A DNA stretch of 10,473 nucleotides from an uncultured Traorella sp. (GTDB lineage Bacteria; Bacillota_I; Bacilli_A; Erysipelotrichales; Erysipelotrichaceae). Shown here piece by piece: positions 1 to 9,669 of the stretch; positions within the stretch are counted from its first letter, which is position 1, and each line of letters starts with the position of its first letter. A program made the position numbers and the translations under genes. Location: NCBI GenBank assembly GCA_945938205.1, contig CAMEUL010000029.1, forward strand, positions 1 to 10,473, given 5' to 3'. The notes below the pieces were generated by a model. The model was not told the DNA's origin, ran no database searches, and was given only the letters and a program-made list of their open reading frames with translations.

Positions 1-206
1 TGCATTTTATAAGCTTCGCCTTCCTGCTCGCTTTTTTTCGCCTGATCCAATTCATCCTGAATCAGTTTCTTTCTGGAATCCAGATAATTCAAAGCATGTT
101 GCCAGAAAAATTTCTTGGCAATCAGGCAAATCAGAAGTGTACTAATGAGAACGAGGATCATGTCTGTGATATTAAGTCGAAGATAATTTTCAATATTAAT
201 ATTCAT
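1..206 (-). CDS. atpF: F-type ATP synthase b subunit, N-terminal part (cut by left edge)
   Basis: This gene encodes the peripheral-stalk b subunit of the membrane F1Fo ATP synthase, which holds the F1 head against the a subunit. Sixty-eight codons are visible; the rest lies beyond the left edge. Residues about 15-30 (MILVLISTLLICLIAK) form the single N-terminal membrane anchor, followed by a highly charged stretch (SRKKLIQDELDQAKKSEQEG) typical of the start of the long b-subunit helix. The ATG at 206-204 follows an AGAGGA ribosome binding site, and the gap from the atpE stop is 17 nt. The position right after a and c subunit genes is the standard bacterial atp order. Identification rests on this order plus the anchor-then-charged-helix layout, since b subunits are poorly conserved in sequence. 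Confidence 0.93.
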   Translation of the reverse strand, partial: MNINIENYLRLNITDMILVLISTLLICLIAKKFFWQHALNYLDSRKKLIQDELDQAKKSEQEGEAYKM

Positions 207-223
207 AATATCCTCTTATACCA

Positions 224-481
<258 letters not shown>

Positions 482-495
482 CTAATTGATGTGAA

Positions 496-1212
496 TTATT
501 CTTCTGGGAGTTCCTGTCCCAAAAAGAAGGTCGATAATGTAAAGAATATATATGTCTGGATAAATCCTGCAAAGATATCAAAATACATATGCAGGAATGG
601 TGTCACGGCAAACAAAGCGATTCCAAGCCCTGTCAGAAGTGAGTTCAATACACTGAACAATGAATAAACAAGAGCCATGATGATCGTTCCACCTAATAAG
701 TTACCAAACAAACGTAAAGCCAGAGAAAACGGTAATGTGAAATCTCCGATCACATTCAGCGGGAATAAAAGAACCATAGGTTCACACCAGCCTTTCAGTT
801 TCCCAATAATCCCTTTCTCTTTCAATGCTGTGGACTGAATGATCAGCCACATGGTAACAGCCAATGTTGCATTCACACTTAAGTTGCTGGTCGGCGGTTG
901 TACACCCAACAAACCACTTAAATTTGATATCAGCATCAGCATCATACAGGTTCCATAAAACCAAAGATATTTTCTGGTGTTTTTTCCTAAAGAATTCTCA
1001 ACAATGAATGTCAAAAGTCCAATAATCTGTTCGAATACCAGAACCATTCCACCAGGCGCCTTGTCAGCTTCCGCTTTTTTGAATTTCTGTCCGGCAATCA
1101 CCAGTAGGATTCCAAGAATCAGACAGATTGTCAACCAAACAAGAACACTGGTATGGACCGCAATATCAAACCCTGCTATCTGAATTACGATTCCATCAAA
1201 ATTATCGTACAA
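496..1212 (-). CDS. atpB: F-type ATP synthase a subunit
   Basis: This 238-residue polytopic membrane protein is the stator a subunit that carries ions to and from the c-ring. The essential arginine is R167 in SLALRLFGNLLGG, and the C-terminal helix holds Q219 in AGFIQTYIF, both hallmarks of the family. About five to six hydrophobic segments are visible, starting near residue 22. The length is normal. I place the start at a TTG codon (1212-1210) because GGGAGGTG lies just upstream with good spacing, while the next in-frame ATG is at codon 56 and would remove the first membrane helix. The ribosome binding site touches the atpI stop codon, which suggests coupled translation within the operon. 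Confidence 0.97.
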   Translation of the reverse strand: MYDNFDGIVIQIAGFDIAVHTSVLVWLTICLILGILLVIAGQKFKKAEADKAPGGMVLVFEQIIGLLTFIVENSLGKNTRKYLWFYGTCMMLMLISNLSGLLGVQPPTSNLSVNATLAVTMWLIIQSTALKEKGIIGKLKGWCEPMVLLFPLNVIGDFTLPFSLALRLFGNLLGGTIIMALVYSLFSVLNSLLTGLGIALFAVTPFLHMYFDIFAGFIQTYIFFTLSTFFLGQELPEE

Positions 1213-1217
1213 GTTTT

Positions 1218-1225
1218 CACCTCCC
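1218..1225 (-). promoter_or_regulatory. Ribosome binding site deciding the TTG start of atpB
   Basis: On the minus strand this reads GGGAGGTG, close to the ideal anti-16S sequence, and lies five bases before TTG (1212-1210). No ATG or GTG is suitably placed. Its first base is also the last base of the atpI TAG stop. Confidence 0.8.
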
Positions 1226-1569
1226 TACGATTTATAGGAATATAGAAATACGGCTATTTTATGACAGATGAAGCCTACCAATACTGCTACGAGATTGGCT
1301 CCCAGCAAATAGCAGATCACAAACATGCATGCGTAAAACAAAAGTCGCATCATATAGTTGAAATATGCACTTCGATGACTTTTTTCTCCTTCAACACGAT
1401 AGCCCCACTGAACGATCATATTGAAGCCGATCAGACCAATCATACATCCCAGTCCAATTCCTGCCGTAATCGCTTTATCCTTGAAAAACAACGATAAAAG
1501 CATGACGATTCCTCCAATGATTACAGAGATGAGTCCCACTCTTTTAATCATTTTAATTTTTTCTTCCAT
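1225..1569 (-). CDS. atpI: ATP synthase subunit I family protein (AtpI-like)
   Basis: This 114-residue membrane protein has about four hydrophobic segments (roughly 11-28, 33-52, 70-90 and 92-110) with positively charged connecting loops such as GYRVEGEKSHRS. Size, topology and the position immediately upstream of atpB match the ATP synthase I family, which is thought to help c-ring assembly and is not part of the finished enzyme. Sequence motifs in this family are weak, so the call leans on topology and context. The ATG at 1569 follows GGGAG with 7-nt spacing and lies inside the end of the preceding gene (17-nt overlap). It ends with TAG, showing that amber is a genuine stop codon in this genome. 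Confidence 0.8.
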   Translation of the reverse strand: MEEKIKMIKRVGLISVIIGGIVMLLSLFFKDKAITAGIGLGCMIGLIGFNMIVQWGYRVEGEKSHRSAYFNYMMRLLFYACMFVICYLLGANLVAVLVGFICHKIAVFLYSYKS

Positions 1570-1747
1570 GTGTAATCTCCCTTACAAGCAGAACCAGACT
1601 GCCAATGATGACATACATTAAAAGACAGATCGTAATCAATGCCTTAGTATGTAATCCTTCATCGATTTTCATTCCGATAAAAATAGCCAGTATACTTCCA
1701 ATCACAATTCTGACAATGAAGCGATTGGCAATCTTATAGCCATTCAC
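1553..1747 (-). CDS. AtpZ-like small membrane protein of the atp operon
   Basis: This 64-residue protein has two hydrophobic segments (about 10-25 and 33-56). The segment IFIGMKIDEG resembles the G-x(3)-D turn of the AtpZ family, small proteins encoded ahead of atpI/atpB and linked in some species to Mg2+/Ca2+ handling or to ATP synthase assembly. Function here is inferred from size, topology and position. The start is a GTG only two bases after the upp TAA stop. No good ribosome binding site stands at the usual distance (GGGA is about 13 nt away), so translation probably depends on ribosomes finishing upp. The only in-frame ATG lies inside the first hydrophobic segment and is unlikely. Confidence 0.68.
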   Translation of the reverse strand: MNGYKIANRFIVRIVIGSILAIFIGMKIDEGLHTKALITICLLMYVIIGSLVLLVREITHGRKN

Positions 1748-1749
1748 TT

Positions 1750-2370
1750 TTATTTTGTCCCAAAAATACGATCTCCGGCATCTCCAAGACCCGGTACGAT
1801 ATATCCGATTTCATTGAGTCTTTCATCAAGTGCAGCCAAATAGATATCAACATCCGGATGAGCATCTTCTACAGCCCGAACGCCTTCAGGAACACCCACC
1901 AGACATACCAGACGGATATTGCGTGCACCCTGTTTTTTCACCATGGAAATAGCAGCATTGGCACTTCCTCCGGTTGCTAACATAGGATCAACGATCATAA
2001 CGACAGCATCTTCCATGTTTTTTGGATATTTCGCAAAATATTCATGAGGTTCTAAAGTTTCCTCATCACGATAAAGTCCTACATGGGCCACTTTGGCAGT
2101 AGGCACTAAGTCTAAAATACCTGAAACCATTCCGAGCCCAGCTCTCAAAATAGGTACAAGTACAATTTCCTTGGACAATGCTTTAGTAACACATGGTCCC
2201 ATCGGTGTTTCCACTTCTACTTTTTGAGTTGGAAAATCACGTGTGATTTCATAAGCCATCAGACCAGCAATTTCATCCAGATTTTGTCTGAAATCCTTTG
2301 TCGTGGTGTTTTTGTCTCTCATAATGGCAAGTTTGTGTGTGATCAATGGATGATCCAGAACTTTTAACAT
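1750..2370 (-). CDS. upp: Uracil phosphoribosyltransferase
   Basis: This cytosolic pyrimidine-salvage enzyme converts uracil and PRPP to UMP and pyrophosphate. The 206-residue length is normal. The PRPP-binding motif is [17 protein letters not shown] (about residues 123-139). Other family signatures are the early [11 protein letters not shown] segment and the uracil-binding C-terminus [17 protein letters not shown]. The ATG at 2370 has AAAGGAG eight bases upstream. It is the first gene after the promoter at 2402-2410 and leads straight into the ATP synthase genes, a linkage seen in many Firmicutes. Confidence 0.98.
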   Translation of the reverse strand: MLKVLDHPLITHKLAIMRDKNTTTKDFRQNLDEIAGLMAYEITRDFPTQKVEVETPMGPCVTKALSKEIVLVPILRAGLGMVSGILDLVPTAKVAHVGLYRDEETLEPHEYFAKYPKNMEDAVVMIVDPMLATGGSANAAISMVKKQGARNIRLVCLVGVPEGVRAVEDAHPDVDIYLAALDERLNEIGYIVPGLGDAGDRIFGTK

Positions 2371-2401
2371 ACTTCTTTCTCCTTTACGAATTTCTGCATT
2401 T

Positions 2402-2410
2402 ATTATACCA
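2402..2410 (-). promoter_or_regulatory. Extended -10 promoter of the upp-atp operon
   Basis: The minus strand reads TGGTATAAT, a perfect TATAAT with the TGn extension. I see no convincing -35 hexamer at 16-18 bp, which is acceptable for extended -10 promoters. The start site would be near 2395, giving a leader of about 25 nt to upp. A weak inverted repeat (CTCTT/AAGAG, 2411-2425) lies just upstream and may mark the end of the preceding gene. Confidence 0.6.
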
Positions 2411-2438
2411 AACTCTTCTTAAAAGAGATAGTCTTATT

Positions 2439-3433
2439 TCATGGACATTTTGAAGGATTTGTGAAATTGAAAATATAAAAAAAGGGTGATGATACTAGCA
2501 GATTCATCACAATATCAACCATCATGTCTTTTTCTTCCGGTTTTGATTCTGCAATCATCAATGTAATGGCAACCAAAGCGTCATTGCTGAGTACTTTATT
2601 TCTTTCTTCATCATATAAAGCGTGGTTACGATTCAAAAATTCAAGAAAAAGGATAGCTGCTAGGCGTTTATTTCCATCAAAATATATATGATCTTTCACG
2701 AGCATGTATAAAAGATTGGCAGCTTTTCTTCGAGCGTAGGATAAAGTTCTTTTCCAAAAACATTTTGCTGGATTTGATCCAGTATTCCTTTCAGCATACC
2801 TTCCGCTCTTTCTTTTCCAAACAGATCAGATTGTTTAGAAAACTTCGTTTTTTGAATTACATCTTTACATTCTTCTTCTGTAAGATACGCAATCGCATCT
2901 CTTCCTTGAGGCTTCGTAATTCTTTGATGATCATAGTCATCTAAAAGATCTAATGCTTTTGTATATGTCTCGATTACCTGAAGAATATCACTTGCTTCCA
3001 GTCCTGCCATATCAGCTATACCAGAAATAAGCGTGTGCTGAACTTTTATTTTTCTCTGTAATAGTGTCATCCTTTTTTCATTGACTGCATATCCCTGAAT
3101 CATGTAATCCTTTGATATTTTTGTAGCCCATTTTCTAAAAGCGATTCCTCTTTTTGATTTTACTCGATAACCGACAGAAATAATAACATCCAAAGTATAA
3201 AACGGTACAGATTTATCTGAATTAGGAACACGCATTTTTTGCGTGTTGCTTTCACGATCTAGTTCGCCATCTTTAAAAATGTTATTTATATGCTTTCTGA
3301 TTACAGTATCATCGCGTTCAAACAAAGTCGACATTTGATTTGCAGATAGAAATACAGTTTCATCATTTGGAGATACAGTAACATCAAGTTTTAATTCACC
3401 ATCCACATACTGTATAATTTCATTTTTGCTCAT
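2439..3433 (-). pseudogene. RhuM-family protein with C-terminal Fic-like domain, frameshifted
   Basis: The first part (ATG at 3433) encodes a RhuM/virulence-type protein: DNA-binding-like N-terminus with VFLSANQMSTLFERDDTVIRK (split here as motif VFLSANQMS and following residues), then VPFYTLDVIISVGYRVKS, the family hallmark, and RGIAFRKWAT. That frame stops at TGA (2698-2696) after 245 residues. The neighbouring frame then carries AANLLYMLVKDH and HIYFDGNKR, a Doc/Fic-type motif (compare HPFxDGNKR), ending at 2439. One A restored to the AAAA run at 2724-2727 would give GAAGAAAAAGCTGCC (EEKAA) and a normal-length 331-residue protein. I chose ATG 3433 over the GTG at 3442 because GGAG lies 8 nt before the ATG and abuts the GTG. 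Role is unknown; Fic domains often transfer AMP. A true mutation, a sequencing error or -1 slippage could explain the break. Confidence 0.85.
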
Positions 3434-3477
3434 ATTTGCCACTCCATTAATAAATTTGATTCCTTATTTTCAATCAA

Positions 3478-3486
3478 ATTATATCA
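3478..3486 (-). promoter_or_regulatory. Extended -10 promoter of the RhuM-Fic gene
   Basis: The minus strand reads TGATATAAT, a perfect TATAAT preceded by TGn. No clear -35 hexamer is seen. A start site near 3471 would give a leader of about 38 nt to the ATG at 3433, with GGAG in between. Confidence 0.5.
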
Positions 3487-3495
3487 TACGTTTTT

Positions 3496-3573
3496 TTAAC
3501 ATATTACATTTTCGTTTGGTTTGGTTTGGATTGGATAGATCCTAAATTGATAAGCTTTATTTCTTGTTTCCAT
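3496..3573 (-). pseudogene. TnpB (IS200/IS605 OrfB) N-terminal remnant
   Basis: A 25-codon frame opens with METRNKAYQFRIYP and closes at TAA. The segment KAYQFRIYP is the characteristic start of TnpB proteins (AYKFRIYP...), the RNA-guided nucleases carried by IS200/IS605 elements. A clean ribosome binding site, AGGAG, lies 7 nt before the ATG (minus strand GAGGAGAATGCTATG), as for a once-functional gene. Homology stops after the proline, where a CCAAA-type repeat begins; the FGxxRFVYN segment expected next and all of the nuclease domain are absent. It is therefore a decayed fragment. The match is short (about 9 strong residues), so chance is not fully excluded. Confidence 0.62.
3515..3534. 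repeat. Pentanucleotide repeat, TTTGG x3 plus ATTGG
   Basis: Four 5-bp units stand in a row on the plus strand (TTTGG at 3515, 3520 and 3525, then ATTGG at 3530). The repeat begins exactly where the TnpB homology ends, so it may mark the breakpoint or a slippage expansion. Confidence 0.8.
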
Positions 3574-3691
3574 AGCATTCTCCTCTTTTCTTCGCCTAAA
3601 TCTTACCATTATATTCAACACTGTTTATGTTACATTAAAACATTTCAAAAGAATGATTCACAAAAACATCGGAATATCATCCATTCATACC

Positions 3692-3721
3692 ACCACCCAT
3701 AGAAGATGGGGTATTCTTGGT
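3692..3721. other. Hairpin, possible left-end structure of an IS200/IS605-type element
   Basis: CCCAT (3696-3700) and ATGGG (3706-3710) form a perfect 5-bp stem with an AGAAG loop, flanked by ACCA (3692-3695) and TGGT (3718-3721), which could extend it after an internal loop. IS200/IS605 elements have subterminal hairpins in place of terminal inverted repeats, and this one lies about 120 bp upstream of the TnpB start, where a left end would be expected. The stretch 3574-3691 between them holds only a TATAAT-like box at 3608-3613 without a good -35, and no gene. Confidence 0.38.
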
Positions 3722-3734
3722 TGAGATGATTGAT

Positions 3735-3760
3735 AAAAAAGATGAGGCCATAACCTCACC
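3735..3760 (-). terminator. Intrinsic terminator of the glycosidase operon
   Basis: On the minus strand GGTGAGG (3760-3754), loop TTATGG, then CCTCATC (3747-3741) form a 7-bp stem with one G-U pair, followed directly by TTTTTT (3740-3735). The TGA stop of the MupG-like gene lies inside the left arm, so termination is placed immediately at the gene end. Confidence 0.85.
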
Positions 3761-4928
3761 TTTCTTCGATAAACTTAAACAGTTCTTTAGGTTTGATGTA
3801 GTCAATCAAGAAGAGTTCTTCTTCTTTGATGAGACCAATCAGATTTCTCTGATCATCTACTTCCATATCCTTAAGCACGATCTGAACTTCACCGCGATAA
3901 TGTGCGCAATGATCATTGACGATTACCACATCTCCTCGTGTAAACTTTGTTTTACCGCATTCTCTGAGTGGAATATTGTCTTTATAAACAATACGCGGCA
4001 ATCTTGACCGTAACATATAACTTGTGCCATCTCCCATATCAAAATGACATGGGAAATGGAAAACGATCTCTTTTTCATGCTGTGTGACAGATGGATCTAG
4101 ATCCAGCTTCAGAAGATGTTTTTTCATCTTTTGATCAGAAAGGATAAACTCCAGAATCTGACGGGTCACTTCATCCACATCCGTTTTTTCATTTTTATTC
4201 ATTAGATCCATGATGCTCTTGATAGCCTTGAATTCCTCTTCACTGGCAAAAGCATTTCCAAATAAGATCTCATCTGTATTATCCATGGCCAAAAGATGAC
4301 GAAGCTGTACATCAACAGGTAGGTTACGATGTTCTTCTATGGTGCAAAGTCCATCACTGACTGGCCAAGGTCCATGGGTATCTTTTTTTTGTGAAGTGAT
4401 AAATAAACCAACCGCTACCTTTTTCACTTTCCAGTGTTCATTGATCTGATTGACAAAACTTGTATCTGCTCCGGTATATCGCTGTGGATAAAAGTTATGA
4501 CAGACCATGATCTTACTTGGATCAGCACCCTGATCGAGAAGTTTGTCAATGACAGGGATCATCATCGCACTGTATTCAATATGAATGCCCTGTGGATTGT
4601 TGATCAGCATGAGATCCCTTTCATCATTGAAACAGGCATCCATGCGTATCGAATCAATTCCCATTCTTTTGAATACCGACAAATCACTAGGAGTCGCTTT
4701 CATTTTGTCAAAGCACTGTGGATTGACATCTGTAGATACTTCCATCCCATACTGGTGTGCTTTCTGGCAGAACTCTGTAAACTGTTCTTCAATTTCTTCT
4801 GCACTTTTCGGTATGGAAAACATGCTGGTGAATACTTTTGTAAATCCATATCTGGAAGCCAAGGCCAGATAGGATTCAATTTCCTGAATTGTTTTCTGTT
4901 CAGGATAAACAGATATTCCCAGTTTCAT
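3756..4928 (-). CDS. mupG: DUF871 / MupG-family 6-phospho-muramidase-like protein
   Basis: This 390-residue cytosolic protein belongs to the DUF871 family (GH170), whose characterised member is Staphylococcus aureus MupG, which splits MurNAc-6-phosphate-GlcNAc imported by a PTS during peptidoglycan recycling. The family layout is a TIM barrel (here about 1-240, with MKLGISVYPEQ at the start, DSIRMDACFND, MVCHNFYPQRYTG and HGPWPVSDGLCTIEEHR) and a smaller cyclophilin-like beta domain (about 270-390, with GDVVIVNDHCAHYRGEV). The ATG overlaps the TAA of the preceding GH1 gene by one base (TAATG), so the two are translationally coupled. It is the last gene before the terminator. Family assignment is firm; the substrate is not proven, and a related phospho-disaccharide is possible given the GH1 neighbours. 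Confidence 0.88.
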   Translation of the reverse strand: MKLGISVYPEQKTIQEIESYLALASRYGFTKVFTSMFSIPKSAEEIEEQFTEFCQKAHQYGMEVSTDVNPQCFDKMKATPSDLSVFKRMGIDSIRMDACFNDERDLMLINNPQGIHIEYSAMMIPVIDKLLDQGADPSKIMVCHNFYPQRYTGADTSFVNQINEHWKVKKVAVGLFITSQKKDTHGPWPVSDGLCTIEEHRNLPVDVQLRHLLAMDNTDEILFGNAFASEEEFKAIKSIMDLMNKNEKTDVDEVTRQILEFILSDQKMKKHLLKLDLDPSVTQHEKEIVFHFPCHFDMGDGTSYMLRSRLPRIVYKDNIPLRECGKTKFTRGDVVIVNDHCAHYRGEVQIVLKDMEVDDQRNLIGLIKEEELFLIDYIKPKELFKFIEER

Positions 4929-6352
4929 TAGTCTAAATCTGCTCCGTTGGATTCAATGCACTTTTTATACCAATAGAAAGAATCCTTTTTGATTCTTGCC
5001 AGATCCTTCAGATCAAATTCATCACGATTGACATAGATCATTCCATAACGTTTGGTAATTCCTTGGTGGGTAGATACAAGGTCAAAGGCACTCCATGGTG
5101 AATATCCCATTAGATCAACACCATCGGTAATCGCTTCCTGACAAGCTTTGATGTGCTTGCGCAGATAATCGATACGATAATCATCATGAATCGTACCATC
5201 ACTTTCAAGGGTATCCGGAACTCCGCATCCGTTTTCAGTGATCAAGAGTGGCAAATGATATCTTTCCCACAACTGACGAAGTGTTATTCTTAATCCAACT
5301 GGATCAATTCCCATACCATAGCTTGTTTGCTCCTGAAGTGGATTGCTGACACCCACTGCCATTCCAGGTTCTGTCATCATACCTGTCATGAATTCAGCCA
5401 TGTTGGCCTTATCCAAATTTTTCATGTTTTCTTTTATCTTCAAGCCATCTTCATTAGAAATATATTTGACAGTAGAGCCTCCATAATAATTGAAAGCAAT
5501 AAAATCAGGATGAGCATTCTTTAATGCCTCAGCGTCGCCTTCTTCAAAATCAGGCATCGCATTACGCTGTTCAAGATAAACCTTGAAAGCCTCCGGATAT
5601 TCACCAAAAACGATCGTATCTAAATACAAACGATTTCTCAATTGGTCATAATCCATGGCTGCCAGATTATCAAGAGGTGAACTTGTCAAAGGATAGACAC
5701 AAGTAATATTTGGTGCTGGTGCGATCCAAGCATCACACATTTCATGACAGCGAATCGTAGCTTTTGCCTGAGCGATGAGCATGTGATGATTTGCCTGATA
5801 GCGTTCCTTATCTGTTTTATATCCACCCATATTAAACATGGTCATCATGTTCTGTTCATTGATGGTCAAGAAATATTTCACTTTGTTTCCATATTCCTTA
5901 AAACATACTTCACAGTATCTTACAAAATCATCAATACACTGTCTGCTTGCCCATCCACCGTATTTTTCCTGCAAAGCATTTGGCAAGTCAAAATGATATA
6001 ACGTAATGACTGGCTGAATGTTGTGTTTTAAACATTCATCAATGACTTCATGGTAATGAGCAACACCCTTTGGATTGATATCTCCATCTCCATCAGGAAT
6101 GATTCTTGGCCAAGCGATCGAAAAACGGAATTCAGTAAATCCCATTTCTGCCATTAACGCAATATCTTCTTTAAAGCGATGATAGTGATCACTTGCAACT
6201 TTAAAATCTGTTGTATTTGGAATCACAGGTGCTACATCCTGGACAGATAATCCTTTTCCATCTTCGTCAAAGGCACCTTCACACTGATAAGCACTTGAAC
6301 TTGCTCCCCAAAGAAAGCCTTTTGGGAATGGTTTTAATTTTAAATGTTCCAT
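4928..6352 (-). CDS. GH1 6-phospho-beta-glycosidase, divergent copy
   Basis: This 474-residue cytosolic enzyme is a complete family 1 glycoside hydrolase, expected to cleave a 6-phosphorylated beta-glycoside delivered by a PTS. Visible landmarks: [19 protein letters not shown] at the N-terminus, the acid/base E166 in TINEQN, the nucleophile E373 in LITENGCG, and a 6-phosphate-type signature near the C-terminus (LVSTHQGITKRYG, with K434-x-Y436 and S427 nearby). It differs from the three other GH1 proteins of the window: TINEQN replaces TFNEIN, SPWSAFDLVS replaces WGCIDLVS, and the loop before KRYG is one residue shorter, so it probably handles a different substrate. AAAGGAG stands 5 nt before the ATG; 10 nt separate it from the IIB gene. 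Confidence 0.93.
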   Translation of the reverse strand: MEHLKLKPFPKGFLWGASSSAYQCEGAFDEDGKGLSVQDVAPVIPNTTDFKVASDHYHRFKEDIALMAEMGFTEFRFSIAWPRIIPDGDGDINPKGVAHYHEVIDECLKHNIQPVITLYHFDLPNALQEKYGGWASRQCIDDFVRYCEVCFKEYGNKVKYFLTINEQNMMTMFNMGGYKTDKERYQANHHMLIAQAKATIRCHEMCDAWIAPAPNITCVYPLTSSPLDNLAAMDYDQLRNRLYLDTIVFGEYPEAFKVYLEQRNAMPDFEEGDAEALKNAHPDFIAFNYYGGSTVKYISNEDGLKIKENMKNLDKANMAEFMTGMMTEPGMAVGVSNPLQEQTSYGMGIDPVGLRITLRQLWERYHLPLLITENGCGVPDTLESDGTIHDDYRIDYLRKHIKACQEAITDGVDLMGYSPWSAFDLVSTHQGITKRYGMIYVNRDEFDLKDLARIKKDSFYWYKKCIESNGADLD

Positions 6353-6362
6353 ATGTTCTCCT

Positions 6363-6662
6363 TTATTTCAGTACTTTCATGATTTCTTGAATGACTGCTT
6401 TTCCATCCAGCATACCATACATTTTTGGTTCGATTACAAAGACAGGCTTCTCTGGATAGAGTTCTTTGGCTGTGGCCAGTTTATAACGGATCTGTGGCCC
6501 TAAAAGAATAATGTCTGCCTCGTGTCCACGGGTATCCAAACTGCCGATTCCATGCGCTGAGATATCAGCTTGAAATCCCATTTCTTCACTCGCCTGGATC
6601 ATGTTTTTGACTAACAAACCTGTTGATAGTCCTCCAGCACAAAACAATCGAATGATTTTCAT
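6363..6662 (-). CDS. PTS enzyme IIB, lactose/cellobiose type
   Basis: This 99-residue soluble protein is a sugar-specific IIB of the lactose/cellobiose/chitobiose PTS family. It takes a phosphoryl group from IIA on its active cysteine and passes it to the sugar being imported by IIC. The N-terminal P-loop-like motif MKIIRLFCAGGLSTGLLV contains the likely phospho-cysteine, C8. I start at 6662 because the family begins directly with this strand; a longer in-frame extension up to 6755 would read through the end of the preceding GH1 gene. The start follows that gene's stop by one base (TAATATG), with GGAG about 14 nt upstream, so translation probably depends on the upstream gene. No IIA or IIC is visible; they may lie beyond the right edge or elsewhere in the genome. 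Confidence 0.9.
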   Translation of the reverse strand: MKIIRLFCAGGLSTGLLVKNMIQASEEMGFQADISAHGIGSLDTRGHEADIILLGPQIRYKLATAKELYPEKPVFVIEPKMYGMLDGKAVIQEIMKVLK

Positions 6663-6663
6663 A

Positions 6664-8196
<1,533 letters not shown>

Positions 8197-8200
8197 TTGA

Positions 8201-9625
<1,425 letters not shown>

Positions 9626-9633
9626 TTACCTCC

Positions 9634-9662
9634 AAATAAACAAAGGGGACTGTCTTGCCCCC
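9634..9662 (-). terminator. Weak terminator or attenuator-like hairpin between two GH1 genes
   Basis: On the minus strand GGGGG (9662-9658), an 8-nt loop, and TCCCC (9649-9645) form a 5-bp stem with one G-U pair, followed by TTTGTTTATTT (9644-9634). The T-tract is interrupted and the stem is short, so partial termination is more plausible than a full stop. It sits in the 47-nt gap just before the ribosome binding site of the next gene. Confidence 0.4.
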
Positions 9663-9669
9663 TGGTGAA

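Noticed and set aside
3443..3755. CRISPR array or tRNA gene in the largest gap between intact genes
   Set aside because: The only repeat is a 5-bp unit without spacers, and I see no cloverleaf or TTCGA-type T-arm.
3717..4007. A 96-codon plus-strand frame crossing the terminator and the end of the MupG-like gene
   Set aside because: It runs through the terminator hairpin and antisense to a real gene, and its peptide has no recognisable feature.
4434..4931. A 165-codon open frame on the plus strand opposite the MupG-like gene
   Set aside because: It lies wholly antisense to a strongly conserved gene, has no family-like motif or good ribosome binding site, and its composition is that expected from the reverse strand of coding DNA.
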